Positions 20,801 to 29,716 of a stretch of DNA of 64,000 bases are shown here, one piece after another. Source of the stretch: Streptacidiphilus sp. P02-A3a (GTDB lineage Bacteria > Actinomycetota > Actinomycetes > Streptomycetales > Streptomycetaceae); contig NZ_CP048289.1 in the NCBI RefSeq assembly GCF_014084105.1, positions 6,705,922-6,769,921 on the forward strand, read 5' to 3'. The stretch's first letter is position 1. Each line of letters starts with the position of its first letter. The notes under the pieces are model-generated. The model ran no database searches. It worked only from the letters and a program-made list of their open reading frames with translations, and was not told the origin of the DNA. A program made the position numbers and the translations under genes.

Positions 20801-22540
20801 CATGCCCAGCCACTGGGAGCCCTGGCCGGGGAAGACGAAGACGGTCTTGCCCACCGGCCTGGCGACCCCTTCGACCAGGTTCCCGGCCGGTTCGCCGGTC
20901 GCCAGCGCCCGGACGCCGTCCAGCAGCCCGTACCGGCTGTCCGCCACGACCACCGCGCGGTACTCGAACGCGGTACGGGTGGCGGCGAGGGCCCAGCCCA
21001 CCTCGGTCGGGTCCGGCGCCGACGGAGCGGAGGCGAACGCGTGCAGCCGCTCGGCCTGCGCCCGCAGCGCCTCCGGCGTCCTGGCCGACAGCACCCACGG
21101 GAGGTGCCGCGGGCCGCTCGGCGCGACCCGCTCCGGGCCCTCGGGCAGCGGCGCGGCCTGCGCCTCCTCGACGATGACGTGCGCGTTGGTGCCGCTCATG
21201 CCGAACGAGGAGACCCCGGCCCGGCGCGTACCGTTCCGCCGCGGCCAGGGCCTGGACTCGGCCAGCAGCCGGACCCCGCCCGCCTGCCAGTCGACGTGGT
21301 CGCTGGGCTGCTCCGCGTGCAGTGACTTCGGCAGCACGCCGTGGCGCAGCGCCTCGACCATCTTGATCACCCCGGCCACCCCCGCGGCGGCCTGGGTGTG
21401 GCCGATATTGGACTTGACAGACCCCAACCACAACGGCTGCTCCGCCGAGCGGTCCCGGCCGTAGGTGGCCAGCAGCGCGCGTACCTCGATCGGGTCGCCG
21501 AGGGTGGTGCCGGTGCCGTGCCCGTCCACCGCGTCCAGGTCGGACGGCGTGAGCCGGGCGTCGGCCAGGGCGTCGCGGATGACCCGCTCCTGGGCGGGTC
21601 CGCTGGGGGCGGTCAGGCCGTTGCTGGCACCGTCCTGGTTCACCGCGCTGCCGCGGACCACCGCCAGTACCTGGTGGCCGTTGCGCCGGGCGTCGGACAG
21701 CCGCTCCAGCAGCAGCATGCCCACGCCCTCGCCCCAGGCGGTGCCGGACGCGTCGGCGGAGTACGACCGGCAACGGCCGTCCCGGGACAGTCCGCGCTGC
21801 CTGCTGAACTCCACGAACGCCGTGGGGGCGGCCATCACCGTCGCCCCGCCGGCCAGCGCGAGCTCGCAGTCGCCCCGCCGCAGCGCCTGGGCGGCCAGGT
21901 GCAGCGCGACCAGGGAGGAGGAGCAGGCGGTGTCGACGGTGACCGCCGGGCCCTCAAGACCGAAGGAGTACGCGATCCGGCCGGAGGCCACACTGGTGGT
22001 GTTGCCGCTGGCGAGGTAGCCGTCCAGGTCGGCCGGTTTGTGGTGCACCCGGGAGACGTAGTCGTTGTAGAACACCCCGGCGAAGACCCCGGTCCGGCTG
22101 CCGCGCAGGCTCCCGGGTTCGATGCCCGACCGCTCCAGGGTCTCCCAGGCCACTTCGAGCAGGAGCCGCTGCTGCGGGTCGGCGGCCAGCGCCTCGCGCG
22201 GGTTGATCCCGAAGAAGTCGCAGTCGAACAGGTCGGCGTCGTAGAGGAAGCCGCCGTCGCGCACGTAGGACCGGCCGCCCCGTTCGGGGTCGGGGTCGTA
22301 GATCCCGTCCAGGTCCCAGCCGCGGTTGGTCGGGAACGCCCCGATGGCGTCGGTGCCGGAGTCCACCAGCCGCCACAGGTCCTCGGGCGAGCGCACGCCG
22401 CCGGGGTACCGGCAGGCCATGGCCACGATCGCGATGGGCTCCTGCCCGGCCGACTCGGCCTCCTCCAAGCGCTGCCTGGTCCGGTGCAGTTCAGCGGTGA
22501 CCCGCTTGAGGTAGTCGGTGAGCTTCTGTTCGTTCGTCAT
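11831..22540 (-). CDS. Type I PKS, two modules, each KS-AT-DH-KR-ACP
   Basis: A 3569-aa bimodular synthase. It begins with a docking coiled coil ([19 protein letters not shown], residues 6-24). Module 1: KS Cys205; AT with GHSQGE (near 658) and YASH (near 757), the methylmalonyl signature; DH with [13 protein letters not shown] with [11 protein letters not shown] (B-type) and intact Ser/Tyr/Asn (YAAGN); ACP Ser near 1716. Module 2: KS Cys near 1948; AT with GHSVGE and HAFH, malonyl type; DH with [11 protein letters not shown], where Asp replaces the motif Gly; KR intact ([17 protein letters not shown]); ACP Ser near 3446. An acidic C-terminal docking tail ([16 protein letters not shown]) matches the next protein. 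It has no loading module. Predicted output is a 2-methyl-branched conjugated diene. The AT2 first half is a recombinant tract. Confidence 0.96.
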   Translation of the reverse strand: MTNEQKLTDYLKRVTAELHRTRQRLEEAESAGQEPIAIVAMACRYPGGVRSPEDLWRLVDSGTDAIGAFPTNRGWDLDGIYDPDPERGGRSYVRDGGFLYDADLFDCDFFGINPREALAADPQQRLLLEVAWETLERSGIEPGSLRGSRTGVFAGVFYNDYVSRVHHKPADLDGYLASGNTTSVASGRIAYSFGLEGPAVTVDTACSSSLVALHLAAQALRRGDCELALAGGATVMAAPTAFVEFSRQRGLSRDGRCRSYSADASGTAWGEGVGMLLLERLSDARRNGHQVLAVVRGSAVNQDGASNGLTAPSGPAQERVIRDALADARLTPSDLDAVDGHGTGTTLGDPIEVRALLATYGRDRSAEQPLWLGSVKSNIGHTQAAAGVAGVIKMVEALRHGVLPKSLHAEQPSDHVDWQAGGVRLLAESRPWPRRNGTRRAGVSSFGMSGTNAHVIVEEAQAAPLPEGPERVAPSGPRHLPWVLSARTPEALRAQAERLHAFASAPSAPDPTEVGWALAATRTAFEYRAVVVADSRYGLLDGVRALATGEPAGNLVEGVARPVGKTVFVFPGQGSQWLGMAAELLETSAEFAERITECAEALARYTDWSLSAVLRGEPGAASLDRVDVVQPALFAVMVALASMWRSRGIEPAAVVGHSQGEIAAAHVAGALSLDDAARVVALRSRALAALAGTGGMISVALAADAAGALAEQWPGRVHVAALNGPAATVLAGESAALDELLAHCERSGVRARRIPVDYASHTPQMEAIREQLDEALRPVAPSAPLIPFHSTLLGGPVPEDTALDGDYWYRNLRGTVRFEPVVRALAARGHTVFIEVSPHPVLTVAVQETLAAAGVDGIALGTLRRDQGGLDRLLTAMAELHVGGAPVNWSRVFPDRPDNPPQLPTYPFQGERFWLDDTQPPTDAFALGQAATAHPLLGSVVELADGAGLVLTGRLSLRTHPWLADHAVAGTVLLPGTGFVELVLQAGRHAGCDRIEELTLQAPLELGALGSVAVQVALGAADPGGARSVTVHARATGAESDDPDWTCHAVGSVAPSDATERPGPADPNGGDAWPPADAEPVDLSGGYDLLADQGLEYGPSFQGLRAAWRAEGELFAEVALPESVDASGFAVHPALLDAVLHLPAVAALAGGAGPVRLPFSWNGVTLHGVGGTALRARLTPVGDDAFAIAVTDAQGAPVATVRALRTRALPATGLRDVSQSLLALDWTAVPESAAAPVDWVAVDGADAVRALAEPPAVVAVTLGAATAEGAEPGAPADGGAAATRAAVAEATELLRWWLAEPRTARSRLLLVTRRATAAAGTTPTDLAGAALWGLVRGAQAEHPGRFGLLDLDGTDTEPPAAALLGAEPQLALREGRLLAPRVTRPRAGTQSAGTAPAVGFGSGTVLVTGGTGGLGSLLARHLVTAHDVRRLLLVSRGGPAAAGTDALVAELTGLGAEVAVEACDCADRGELARLLRRIPAEYPLTGVVHAAGVTDDGMLESVTPDRLDRVLAPKVDGGWNLHELTKDQELSAFVLFSSAAGVFGSAGQAPYAAGNAYLDALAGHRHGLGLPALSLAWGLWEQDSAMTGHLGTDGRSRLARGGLAPMPAAEGLALFDAALTAGGPTAIPARIDPATLRELAAQGLLPPIARGLLPAAAAAPAAAAGSSWAERLGSVAGPQRAQVLTELLRAQVAAVLGRGPAGTVDPDRAFKDLGFDSLTAVELRNRLAAATGLALPATLVFDHPTVAALAGHLLPLLSGGRAEEGDAVAPTAADPTEPVAIIGMACRFPGGVNSPEELWRLVEEGGDAVGDFPTDRGWDLDGLYDPEPGKPGKVYTRQGGFLYDAARFDPDFFGMSPRETLATDPQQRLLLETTWEAVERAGIDPVALRGTRTGVFAGVMYDDYASRIHPVPAEYEGFLGTGSAGSVASGRVAYTFGLEGPTITVNTACSSSLVAMHLAAQALRAGECSLAVAGGVTVMATPAVFTEFSRQRGLSPDGRCKSFGDGADGAAWAEGAGMLLLERLSDARRNGHRVLAVVRGSAVNSDGASNGLTAPNGPSQQRVIRSALAGAGLSAAEVDAVEGHGTGTTLGDPIEAQALLATYGRDRSAEQPLWLGSVKSNIGHTQAAAGVAGVIKMVLAMEHGVLPRTLHVQQPSTRVDWSSGGVAVLREPVLWPRTGRPRRSAVSSFGISGTNAHLILEQAPAADRPEPVRAEPGAVPWVLSARTEQALRDRAAQLGAYLAADPAPDLWAAAAALATTRTGFEYRAAVVADEPARFAESLSALATGRQSAAVVRGSAGVGGGLAVLFTGQGSQRVGMGGGLRGRFGVFAGAVDEVVAGFESVGCGLGGVLWGGVGGVLDRTEFTQPGLFAVEVGLFRLFESWGVVPDVVGGHSVGELVAAYVAGVLSLSDACALVAARGRLMQAMPEGGAMVAVQATEDEVLPLLAEFPGALDIAAVNGPRSLVVSGDEAAALAVAERLAALGRRTRRLRTSHAFHSPHMDGMLDEFRAVAERVDFRVPLLPVVSNLTGRIADPDELCTPDYWVRHARQAVRFADGVTALRAEGVRTFLELGPDAVLTAMARETLADTDAVTIPTLRRDRPEPESVVAAVAHAHVAGVPVDWTAFFGEQPRTADLPTYPFQRERYWLDAPTAGSGPGAGQTGTGHPLLGAAVALADGQGLLLTGGLSLHGHPWLADHLVLDTVLLPGAAFAEIVLTAGRHAGCPRIAELTLEAPLVVPAEGLVAVQVAVAAPGEDGTRRVTVHSRPQTPDDAAEPWTLHALGLLAPAADVPAEPPATGPWPPAGAQPLSAAELYQDLADRGIEYGPAFQGVRAAWRSGEQVLAEVALPESADSNGYGLHPALLDASLHALALGLLGTGPGADAIVLPFAWTGVELYRPGPRTVRVRLSRTGASSVTVRISGEDGAPVAAVAELALRPVTREQLSAAGGAARRSLLALDWRPADPVAAVGADDWVLLRGPAALAELAEPPASVVLRLDALADAPGTLPERPHDAAERARHAVREAAAAARAWIAEERFAGSRLTVLTEGAVSVRGESVADPAAAAVWGLLRSAQVEQPGRFGVIDLDREAEPLLAAALGSGEPQVAVRGGELLVPRLVRSGPATGTAAGLGDGTVLLTGATGAVGAAVARHLVTVHGVGRLLLLSRRGAAAEGAAELVAELSAAGATVTAAACDCADRDALAEALAAVPAEFPLSAVVHAAGVVDDGLLGSLSPGQFDRVLAPKVDGAWNLHELTKNQELSAFVLFSSAAGTIGSPGQANYAAANGFLDGLAAHRRGLGLPGLSLAWGLWDLDGGMAGRLGTDGRARLAGGGLAPMGAQEALALLDAALAADQALLVPARTDPAALRDLAGRGALPPIARTLLPAAGTVVEGAENAALLTQRLAALPEQQQRELLLEEVLATVAAVLGHVSHEHIDPGRPFQDLGFDSLTAVELRNRLATETGLTLPVTLVFDRPTPVALADWLWTRLAARGGDDAAEQRLRAALAATPYARLRDAGLVELLLELAGSTHSGNTPEVESQLPDGEDVDDMDADALIQLVLGDDDNGRS
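15262..15653 (-). repeat. AT-domain tract duplicated from/to 9698-10089 (copy 2)
   Basis: Second copy, in module 2 of the bimodular PKS, of the near-identical AT tract with divergent codon usage. Homology in flanking KS and late-AT segments is patchier. Confidence 0.85.
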
Positions 22541-22854
22541 CTCGGCTCAACTTCCTGGCGGATTCCCAAACGAGCGGGCAACGGGCACGCGGAGTCGACA
22601 CTGACTGGGATCGTCTGCCAGGCCCTTAAAGCGGCGCTAAACGCGCGCTCCCGGGCTCCGCACGGCCGGGCCGGGAGCACCATCGAGCCACATCGAACGG
22701 TTTGCGTCGGATTCTGGCCATTCGCTGGTCATGGACCTGATGAACCTTGCTTCTGGACGACCTGTTGGGGACTCTGGAACGGGGTCTGCGTCGTTGACGA
22801 GCCGTGTTCCGGAATCCGTCGAGGGCGTTGACAGCGAGAGAAAGAGGTCATCGG
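22541..22854. promoter_or_regulatory. Divergent promoter region of PKS genes and LAL regulator
   Basis: This 314-bp gap separates the leftward PKS operon from the rightward LAL gene. It holds the SARP-like box at 22625-22642 and, near 22827, a GTTGACAGCG stretch that could be a -35 for the LAL gene. The LAL ribosome site AAGAGG precedes ATG 22855. No other gene is visible. Confidence 0.6.
22625..22642 (-). promoter_or_regulatory. SARP-box-like direct repeat (PKS side)
   Basis: Minus strand GTTTAGCGCCGCTTTAAG, with TTTA cores 11 bp apart, 85 bp upstream of the bimodular PKS start. Same orientation relative to its gene as the other three boxes. Confidence 0.6.
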
Positions 22855-25683
22855 ATGGCGAATGGTGCCCCGTCGGCCCGACCAACGCGAGCCAGCACCG
22901 ACCGACGGCCGCAGCCCGGGGACTTCCGTTCCGTGCTGGCATCGCTCCGCTCCGGGGAGGGCCGGGTCGTCGAACTCGCCGGTGAGCGGCATTCCGGCAA
23001 GACCCGGCTGCTCGCCAGCTGGAAGCAGGAGGCCGAGGCGGCCGGCCTGACCACGCTGCGCGGTTGCAGCACCGAGGCCGACCAGGACTTCCCGTACGCC
23101 GCCTTCGCCTGCCTCGTGGGCAGCCGACTGCTCTCCGAGACCGTCGACCACTCGGGGAAGAAACGTTTCTCCCATCGCCTGGACGTCCGGCAGCTCCTCA
23201 ACCGCTGCGCCCAGGACGGACTGGTCCTGTTCCTGGACGACTTCCACTGGGCCGACTCGGACTCGGTGGAACTGGCGGAGCACCTGATCCGCTGCCCGCT
23301 CGACGTCCCGTTGCTGATGGCCGTAGCGCACCGGCCGCGGCTGTCCTCCGAACGGCTCCGCTCGGCCTTCGCGCACGGCGCCGAGATGGGCACCGTCGAG
23401 AGCTTCCAGCTCGGCCCGCCGCCCTCGCCCCGGTCCGGACGGGTCGCCGAGCTGCCGACCGCCGCACCCCAGTTGCGTCCGCTGCCCGCCGTCGGCCGCG
23501 CCGCCCCGGTCGACCTGCGCGCCATCGCGCCGGGCCCGGCCACGACCGGCGAGCACGCGATCGCGGACACCGCGGACACCGCCGGGACGGCCGCGACCGC
23601 GCCCGGCACCGCGTCCCTGACCGCCGAGGAGTTGCAGGTGCTCTCCGCCTGCGCCGTGCTCGGGGACGGCCACGACTGGGCCGCGCTGACCGCGGTCGCC
23701 GAACTGCCGCGGGAGGTGTCCGCCTTCGCCATCGACGAACTGGTCACCAAGGGCCTGCTGGTCCCGGTCGAGGCGGGGACCAGGTTCGCCCTGCGGAACC
23801 CCTCGCTCCGTGCCCAGTTGCACGATCGGATGTCGCTCCGCTGGCGGGCCAAGGCCCACAGCCGCGCCATGAACCTGCTGGCCCGGCGGGCCGCGCCGGC
23901 CGCCGAGCTGGCCCCGCACATCGAGTTCCTGCCGGACCCGCACGACCCGGACAACGTCGACGTGCTGGAGCGCGCCGCCCGCGAGGCGCTGTGGGGCGCC
24001 CCCCGGCTCTCGGTCTGCTGGCTCCGGATCGCCGTACGCATGCTGCGGGAGTCCGAGGCGCGCGACGAGCAGCGCCGCCGACGGCTCACCCTGACCCTGG
24101 CCTCGGCGCTGGCCATCAGCGGTGAACTCGTCGAGGGCTGCCGCCTGTTCCGCAGCACGCTGCCCGGGTTCCGGGAGCTGCCGGTCCGGGCCCGGGTGCA
24201 CTACCTCGCCTTCCACGCGCTGGCCGAGGGGCTGCTCGACCACTCCACCGAGGCGGAGATGCTGCTGACGGAGGGGCTGGGCCTGGTCGAGATCCTGCGG
24301 CAGCCACCGGCCGAGGCGATCGGCCTCTACGTCAGCCGGGGACTGATCGGCCTGATGGACAACCAGCCGCCCTCGGTGCTCCAGGCGCACACGGCGGTGC
24401 GGCTCGCGATCCGGCAGCGCGACCGGCTCGCCGAGGCCGGCGCGCGGGCCCTGCTCGGTCTGTGCGAGGCGCTGGACGGCCGCACCGAGGTCGCCGCCCG
24501 CACCCTCTCCGTCAGCGGTTCGCTGATCGACGGGTTCTCCGACCAACGGCTGCGCAAGCACCCGGAGTACCTGGCCCTGCTCGGCCGGGCCGAGGCCCTG
24601 ATCGGGCGGTTCGAGTCGGCCGCCGTCCACCTCGAACGCGGGGTGGCGCTGCTGCGCGCGGCCGAACACGAGCACCTGCTGCCGGTGCTGCTCATGGGCG
24701 TCGCCCACGTCCGGCTGCGGGTCGGGCCGCTGGGTCAGGCGCTGGAGGCGGCGGTCGAGGCGGAGGCGATCACCCGCCGGAACGGCTCGCACCGGGTGCA
24801 CGCCGACGCCCGGGCACTGTCCGCCCTGATCGGCGAGTGGCGCGACCCGGACCGCCGGGCCCCGGCGCGACCGGCCGGGCAGGCCGACGCCGACGCCGAC
24901 CCGGCGCAGGCCCCCGGCCACGCGGGGGTCGTGGCCACCCTCGCGCTGGCGGCCGTGGCGCAGTTCGACGGCGACGCCCGCCGGGACACGGCGCGGCTGC
25001 TGGAGGCCTGCGGCGGGGCCGGTCTGTCGGCGCTGCCACCGTCGATGCGGCCACGCGGCTTCGAACTGCTCACCGCCACCGCGATGGAGGCCGGTGACCC
25101 CAGCTCCGAGTGGTCGGCCCGGGCCATGGCCGCCTCGCTCGCCTCGCCGGGCCCGGGCTCGACTCCCTATGCCCTGGCGGCCTGCGCCCACACCGTGCGC
25201 GGCGCGGGCGACCACCCCCGCGCGCTCCAGCTGTACCTGGACGCCGCCGCGGACTTCACCGCGGCCGGTCTGATCGGTGACCGGGCCCGGATGCTCGCCC
25301 TGGGCGCCGCCAGCGCGGCCGCCGCCGGCAAGCAGGAGCAGGCCGGGCGGCTGCTGTCGGCCGCGAAGCTGGCGGCCGAGGCGTACGGCTCCGCCCGCCT
25401 GGTCGCGAACCTGGAGCGGTTCGAGCACCTGGTCCGGCCGCACGCGGCGAGGCCGGGCGAGCCGTGCGCGCGCCCCTGCCCGCTGGCGTCGCTCACCAAC
25501 CGCGAGCGCGAGGTGGCCCGGCTGGCCGCCACCGGCATCCGCAACCGGGACATCGCCACCGCGCTGGCGCTCAGTCCCAAGACGGTGGAGATCCACCTCT
25601 CCCGGATCTACCGGAAGCTCGACGTGCATTCGAAGTCGGAGCTGGTCAGGCGGATCGTGGACCTCGACCAGGCCGTGACCTGA
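22855..25683 (+). CDS. LuxR-family LAL transcriptional regulator
   Basis: A 942-aa large ATP-binding regulator of the LuxR (LAL) type, common as pathway-specific activator of modular PKS clusters. Walker A is GERHSGKT (about 43-50), Walker B LVLFLDD (about 120-127) followed by FHWAD. A long TPR-like helical middle follows. The C-terminal LuxR HTH starts at LTNREREVARLAATGIRN and runs through LSPKTVEIHLSRIYRKL. The ATG at 22855 is preferred to an earlier in-frame start at 22804 because AAGAGG lies upstream and the extra 17 residues look non-coding. The gene diverges from the PKS operon. Its last 38 bp overlap the 3' end of the convergent alpha/beta hydrolase gene, so the two transcripts are complementary there. 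Confidence 0.93.
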   Translation: MANGAPSARPTRASTDRRPQPGDFRSVLASLRSGEGRVVELAGERHSGKTRLLASWKQEAEAAGLTTLRGCSTEADQDFPYAAFACLVGSRLLSETVDHSGKKRFSHRLDVRQLLNRCAQDGLVLFLDDFHWADSDSVELAEHLIRCPLDVPLLMAVAHRPRLSSERLRSAFAHGAEMGTVESFQLGPPPSPRSGRVAELPTAAPQLRPLPAVGRAAPVDLRAIAPGPATTGEHAIADTADTAGTAATAPGTASLTAEELQVLSACAVLGDGHDWAALTAVAELPREVSAFAIDELVTKGLLVPVEAGTRFALRNPSLRAQLHDRMSLRWRAKAHSRAMNLLARRAAPAAELAPHIEFLPDPHDPDNVDVLERAAREALWGAPRLSVCWLRIAVRMLRESEARDEQRRRRLTLTLASALAISGELVEGCRLFRSTLPGFRELPVRARVHYLAFHALAEGLLDHSTEAEMLLTEGLGLVEILRQPPAEAIGLYVSRGLIGLMDNQPPSVLQAHTAVRLAIRQRDRLAEAGARALLGLCEALDGRTEVAARTLSVSGSLIDGFSDQRLRKHPEYLALLGRAEALIGRFESAAVHLERGVALLRAAEHEHLLPVLLMGVAHVRLRVGPLGQALEAAVEAEAITRRNGSHRVHADARALSALIGEWRDPDRRAPARPAGQADADADPAQAPGHAGVVATLALAAVAQFDGDARRDTARLLEACGGAGLSALPPSMRPRGFELLTATAMEAGDPSSEWSARAMAASLASPGPGSTPYALAACAHTVRGAGDHPRALQLYLDAAADFTAAGLIGDRARMLALGAASAAAAGKQEQAGRLLSAAKLAAEAYGSARLVANLERFEHLVRPHAARPGEPCARPCPLASLTNREREVARLAATGIRNRDIATALALSPKTVEIHLSRIYRKLDVHSKSELVRRIVDLDQAVT

Positions 25684-26731
25684 GCAGCCGCAGCACCGCC
25701 CCCAGCGCCACCGTGCGCGGGTCGCGCACCCCGTGCATGCGCAGGATGGACAGCAGCGCCCACAGCCGGGTCTCCGCGACGTGCCCCGGCGCTCCGTGCA
25801 CGTCGTCGTGGTCGACCAGCTCCAGCCGCCTGGCGTGGGCGCGCAGTATCCGGACGTCCGCCGCCGGGATGATCTCGTCGCGGAGGCTGGCGCTGTACGC
25901 GACGGGAATGTCCAGCGAGGCGATCAGCTCGGCGCTGAGGGCCCAGGGCGCGAGCAGGTCCGGCAGTTCGTCGACGGCGACGCCGGTGAGCCGGGTCAGC
26001 GTGTCCTGGGTGATCTTCGGCAGCCGGGCCTGCCAGGCGCGGTCGACGAAGAACGCGTGCACCGGGGCGCCCGCGGTGACCACCCCGCGGATCCGCCGGT
26101 CCTCGGCCGCCGCGCGCAGCGCCAGGTGCCCGCTGAAGCTGAGCGCCATGGCGTACGAGGTGTCCGTGCGGGCCCGGTCCGCGAGGGCGTCCAGGATCTG
26201 CGGCAGCATCCGCCAGCTGTCGGCGTCGTAGCGCAGGCCGTTCTCGCCGACCCCGGGCACCTCGGTGACCACCCCCGCCATCCCGAACCGGGTGACCGCG
26301 GCGAGGGCCGGCGCCCACTGCTCCTTGGGGCTGACGATCCCGCCGCACATCAGCACCAGCGGGCGCGGATCGTCGCGGGACAGCCCGCTGGCCCAGCAGA
26401 CCACCGTGCCGCCCGGCAGCCGCAGCTCCAGCCGCTCGATCGGGCGGTCGGCGGCCCAGGCGGCGAAGGACCGCAGGCCGCGGTCCTGCGCCTGCTGCCG
26501 CGCCGGGCCGTCCACGTAGGGGAAGCGGGCCATGGTGTAGTGCCGCATGGCTTCGAGGCTGCGCCCGCGCGCGCTCAGCGCGTCCGCCCTGCGGGTCCAC
26601 TCACCGGCCCAGGAGCCCGGCCGGTCCCCGTCGTCGGTGGTGATCCCGTCGAGCAGCTCCCGGCAGTGCGCGATGCGCTGGGCGCGGGCGTGGGTGAGCG
26701 CGAAGTGCTTCAACTCCGTCAGGTCGTTCAC
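25646..26731 (-). CDS. Alpha/beta hydrolase of the tetronate cassette (AbyA5/Agg5-like)
   Basis: A 361-aa alpha/beta hydrolase of the FrsA/2,6-dihydropseudooxynicotine-hydrolase-like group with an N-terminal helical cap. Probable triad: Ser in LSFSGH, Asp in SLRDEIIP, His in DDVHGAPGH. In agglomerin and abyssomicin pathways the equivalent enzyme eliminates acetate from the O-acetylated hydroxymethyl tetronate to give the 5-methylidene group. Its place right after the E2-type acyltransferase, coupled by a GTGA overlap at 26728-26731, matches that two-step scheme. GTG at 26731 is chosen over the long upstream frame because of this coupling and because homology starts there. It is the last gene of the cassette and overlaps the LAL gene tail to tail. 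Confidence 0.88.
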   Translation of the reverse strand: MNDLTELKHFALTHARAQRIAHCRELLDGITTDDGDRPGSWAGEWTRRADALSARGRSLEAMRHYTMARFPYVDGPARQQAQDRGLRSFAAWAADRPIERLELRLPGGTVVCWASGLSRDDPRPLVLMCGGIVSPKEQWAPALAAVTRFGMAGVVTEVPGVGENGLRYDADSWRMLPQILDALADRARTDTSYAMALSFSGHLALRAAAEDRRIRGVVTAGAPVHAFFVDRAWQARLPKITQDTLTRLTGVAVDELPDLLAPWALSAELIASLDIPVAYSASLRDEIIPAADVRILRAHARRLELVDHDDVHGAPGHVAETRLWALLSILRMHGVRDPRTVALGAVLRLLRSRPGRGPRSA

Positions 26732-27588
26732 CGGCGACCGCCCGGTGCGGCCCCGGTCCGGGGCTGTACGGCTTCGGGCTGCACGGCTTCGGGCTGTACG
26801 GCTTCGGGCGGCTCGGTGCGGGGCGGCGGCGGGGCGGCGAACCCTTCGAGCGCGTCCCGCAGTTCGGTGAGCACGTCGGCGGCCTCGGCCCCGTCGATCA
26901 CCCGGTGGTCGAACGCCAGGCTCAGCCGCTGCACCGGCGCGATCGCCAACTCCCCGGCGCGCACCACCGGCCGGTCGACCACCCGTCCCAGTCCGAGGGT
27001 GATCGTGCACCCGCCGACGGAGTGGAAGCCGTCCACCGCGCTGTGCCCGAGCGAGGTCACCGCGAACGTGCCCATCCGGCCCGGCCGGGACCGCAGCGGT
27101 CCGGTCCCGGCCGCGAAGGCCAGCGCGCCGAGCGGCCACGGCAGCCGTTGCAGGACCCTGGTCCCGGCGAACTCCGGCATCACCGCCGGGTCCCCGTCGC
27201 GGTAGTGGTCGACCCGCTGCTGGATGTCGTCCAGCGTGGCGGTGTGCACGCCCGGCAGGAGCCCCGAGAGCACCACCCGGTGGCCGCCCAGGCTCTTGTC
27301 CAGGGCGAGCTTGGCGTCCACCGAGTCGTACCGCGCCAGACGGGGCCGCACCCGGCCGCGCAGCGCGCCGTTGGCGTCGGGGTGGGCGGCCAGCACCCGG
27401 CCCGCGGCGTACAGCGCGTACGTCGCCCAGGAGTAGCGCCCGCCCTGCGGCCGACCGGCCGCCCGGTGCGCCCGCACCGCCGTCATGTCCACCTCGGTGT
27501 CCAGGAAGACCGGTGAGAAGCCCCGGGCGTACTCCAGGAACCGCAGGGTGTGCCGCCGCTCGCGCGGCAGCGCCGCGACCCGGGTCAT
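26728..27588 (-). CDS. E2-type acyltransferase of the tetronate cassette (AbyA4/Agg4-like)
   Basis: A 286-aa stand-alone catalytic domain of the 2-oxoacid dehydrogenase E2 acyltransferase family, without lipoyl or subunit-binding domains. The active-site motif DHRVIDG (about 233-239) and the preceding TSLGH-AVDGFHSVGG segment are intact. In tetronate pathways such enzymes acetylate the primary hydroxyl of the tetronate so that acetate can be lost. It is coupled to the ACP upstream (ATGA, 27585-27588) and the hydrolase downstream (GTGA). The C-terminal tail carries PEAVQ three times, from a 3 x 15-bp tandem repeat (26761-26805), which looks like a disordered extension. Confidence 0.9.
   Translation of the reverse strand: MTRVAALPRERRHTLRFLEYARGFSPVFLDTEVDMTAVRAHRAAGRPQGGRYSWATYALYAAGRVLAAHPDANGALRGRVRPRLARYDSVDAKLALDKSLGGHRVVLSGLLPGVHTATLDDIQQRVDHYRDGDPAVMPEFAGTRVLQRLPWPLGALAFAAGTGPLRSRPGRMGTFAVTSLGHSAVDGFHSVGGCTITLGLGRVVDRPVVRAGELAIAPVQRLSLAFDHRVIDGAEAADVLTELRDALEGFAAPPPPRTEPPEAVQPEAVQPEAVQPRTGAAPGGRR
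26761..26805. repeat. 3 x 15-bp tandem repeat inside acyltransferase gene
   Basis: GGGCTGTACGGCTTC repeated three times with one substitution, giving three PEAVQ units in the C-terminal tail of the E2-type acyltransferase. Confidence 0.85.
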
Positions 27589-27812
27589 ACGCCCACCGCC
27601 AACCGGTAGATCGCGCCCAGGTTCGACGCCTCCAGGACGTCGGGCAGCGACAGCGGACGGCCGGTCTCCCGTTCCAGCACGACCACCAGCCGGAGCAGGT
27701 GCATCGAGTCCCAGCCGGGAACCTGGTCGAGCCCGACGTCCAGGTGCTCGCTGCCGACCGGGAGGCCGATCTCGTCCCGGACCATCGCGACGAACTCCTC
27801 TGTGCCGTTCAC
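27585..27812 (-). CDS. Stand-alone acyl carrier protein (glyceryl-ACP carrier)
   Basis: A 75-aa carrier protein with the phosphopantetheine site GWDSM (Ser36). In tetronate clusters this ACP holds the C3 glyceryl unit loaded by the FkbH-like enzyme, which the KASIII-like enzyme then joins to the polyketide. GTG at 27812 is fixed by a GTGA overlap with the FkbH-like gene upstream; the stop overlaps the acyltransferase ATG (ATGA). So the order FkbH, ACP, acyltransferase and hydrolase is translationally coupled. Confidence 0.92.
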   Translation of the reverse strand: MNGTEEFVAMVRDEIGLPVGSEHLDVGLDQVPGWDSMHLLRLVVVLERETGRPLSLPDVLEASNLGAIYRLAVGV

Positions 27813-29716
27813 GGCTGTGTCCCTTCGAAGTCCTGAGTGAGCCGCAGATGGTCCGGCGGTTCGCTGATGTCGACCAGGTCGTGGCGGAAACCCAGGCGCT
27901 GGCCGTCGTCGTCCGTCTCGACGAACCCGCAGCTCGGATAGAACGCCCTGACCTTCCCGTTCTTGGCGGTGGGCCGGTACTCGGCGCGGACCGTGCGCAC
28001 GCCGCTGGCCCGGGCGTGCCGCAGCACCGCCGCCAGGCAGGCGTTCTCGATCCCGCGCGAGAACACCCGGCAGCTCAGCAGGAAGTTGTCCACGTACCCG
28101 GTGTCCTGCTCGCGCCGGTAGAGGATCGCGCCGACCAGCCCGTTGTCGCCGAACCGGTCGGCCGCGTGGATGCCCAGGACCAGGTGGTCCGGGTCGGCGG
28201 CGAGCCGGCGCACGTCCTGCTCCTGCAACCGCGCGGTGGTCATGTTGAACTGGTTGGTCCGCAGGGTGATCTGCGAGATCCGGGCGACCTGCTCCGGGCG
28301 GACCACACCCAGCCGGACCTCGATCCGCAGTTCCCGCAGGTAGTCCTCGATGCTGGCGAAGCTGCCCAGGAAGTCCCGCCGGTCGAGCTCCTCGCGGTAC
28401 TGCGCGGTCCGGCCGCGGTCGGCCGAGGTGAGCTCCCGCACGTCGAACCAGCCGTCCCGCAGCAGCGCGGGGGCGTGCAGCGCCGGATCCGGGCCCAGCT
28501 GGACGACCTCGACCTCCGGCAGTTCGCGGCGCACCAGACCGCACTCGTAGGGGCTGTCGTCGACGAAGACGAAGCTGTCGACACCGAGGTTGAGGGCCTC
28601 CGCGAGCGCGCTGATGTTGTCGTGCTTGGGCTGCCAGTTGGCGACCACGCGGACGAAGTCGTCCTCGCGCAGCACCATCCCCGGGTGTTCCCGCAGCACC
28701 TGGCGGACCGGCTCGTCGTCGTTCTTGCTGACCACCGCCAGCAGCACACCCTGCGAACCGATCTGCTTGACGGTCCGCTGGAAGGCCTGGAACGCCTCGC
28801 CCCGGTAGCCCTCCCCGATCTCGATGCCCTCCGGGCCGTCGTCGCCGAGGATCCCGCCCCACAGCGTCCCGTCCAGGTCCAGGACCAGGCACTTGCGCGC
28901 CCTGCCGGTCACCTGCCGGGCCAGGTGGCCGGCCTCGCGGGCGTACGCGGCGAGCAGTTCCGACGTCAGGTGGGCCTTGGCGTAGACGCTCAGCCGGGGG
29001 TCGGCCACCGCGATGCCCTCGGCCACGAGCGGGTCGAGGTCGACCACGACCAGGGACGGCCGGGTGTCGCCCATCCGCAGCAGCCGGGCCGCGCCCTCGT
29101 GCCACACCGCGCCGAGCCGGGCCCGGGAGCGGGCGGCCAGCAGCTGGCGGCCGACCGCGAGCGGCAGCGGCATGGTGTTGACCACCAGCGTGCCGCCCTT
29201 GGCCGCCGACTCGAACGTGTCCGCCAGCCGCTCGATCTGCGTCAGCTTGGCGTTCAGTACCCGCTCGACGTCGTCCGGGTCCCACGGCGTCGGCAGCTCG
29301 TCGAGCACCACCCGCGGGTCGAGCACGCAGAGCACCAGGTCGGGCGCCGCCCGGTAGAGGTCGCTGTCCGGGTCGGCCAGGTCGAACAGGTAGGAGTCGA
29401 AGTCCGCGAGGTGCGGTCGCAGCAGCAGCCCGTGCCGGGCCAGTTCCACGGTGAGCGCGGGCACCAGCGGCGACAGCGTGCCGTGGCCGGTGACGGCCAC
29501 GGTCACCACCGGCTGCGCGGGGTGCCGCCGCAGTACCTCGTCGACGTCCAGCCGGGACAGCAGCTGCCCCGCCTGCGCCAGTTGCTGGTCCGGGGTCTCG
29601 CGCAGCAGCCGCCGTACCCGGCCGTACTCGGCGACCAGCCGCCCGGACCGGTGCAGGTCCGCGAGCGTGTCCGGGGCGGCTTCGGCCTCCGGGCCGCCGG
29701 AGAGTCGCTCACCCAT
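27809..29716 (-). CDS. FkbH-like HAD-family glyceryl transferase/phosphatase
   Basis: A 635-aa FkbH-like protein that takes 1,3-bisphosphoglycerate, removes phosphate and loads D-glycerate on an ACP. The N-terminal half (to about residue 260) is SGNH-like. The HAD core has LDLDGTLWGG with the nucleophilic Asp near residue 279, VSKND, and FVDDSPYE. A C-terminal GNAT-like domain ends with RPTAKNGKVRAFYPSCGF. In methoxymalonate clusters FkbH sits with dehydrogenases and a methyltransferase; here those are absent and KASIII, E2 and hydrolase partners are present, which points to tetronate ring formation instead. Its start lies inside the last codons of the KASIII-like gene (8-bp overlap). Confidence 0.94.
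   Translation of the reverse strand: MGERLSGGPEAEAAPDTLADLHRSGRLVAEYGRVRRLLRETPDQQLAQAGQLLSRLDVDEVLRRHPAQPVVTVAVTGHGTLSPLVPALTVELARHGLLLRPHLADFDSYLFDLADPDSDLYRAAPDLVLCVLDPRVVLDELPTPWDPDDVERVLNAKLTQIERLADTFESAAKGGTLVVNTMPLPLAVGRQLLAARSRARLGAVWHEGAARLLRMGDTRPSLVVVDLDPLVAEGIAVADPRLSVYAKAHLTSELLAAYAREAGHLARQVTGRARKCLVLDLDGTLWGGILGDDGPEGIEIGEGYRGEAFQAFQRTVKQIGSQGVLLAVVSKNDDEPVRQVLREHPGMVLREDDFVRVVANWQPKHDNISALAEALNLGVDSFVFVDDSPYECGLVRRELPEVEVVQLGPDPALHAPALLRDGWFDVRELTSADRGRTAQYREELDRRDFLGSFASIEDYLRELRIEVRLGVVRPEQVARISQITLRTNQFNMTTARLQEQDVRRLAADPDHLVLGIHAADRFGDNGLVGAILYRREQDTGYVDNFLLSCRVFSRGIENACLAAVLRHARASGVRTVRAEYRPTAKNGKVRAFYPSCGFVETDDDGQRLGFRHDLVDISEPPDHLRLTQDFEGTQP

Noticed and set aside
26761-26805. 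Possible CRISPR-like or regulatory repeat
   Set aside because: Only three contiguous 15-bp units inside a coding sequence, giving in-frame PEAVQ repeats; no spacers.
27809-29716. FkbH-like gene as part of a methoxymalonyl-ACP pathway
   Set aside because: No acyl-ACP dehydrogenases or O-methyltransferase accompany it and no AT carries a methoxymalonyl signature; partners match tetronate formation.
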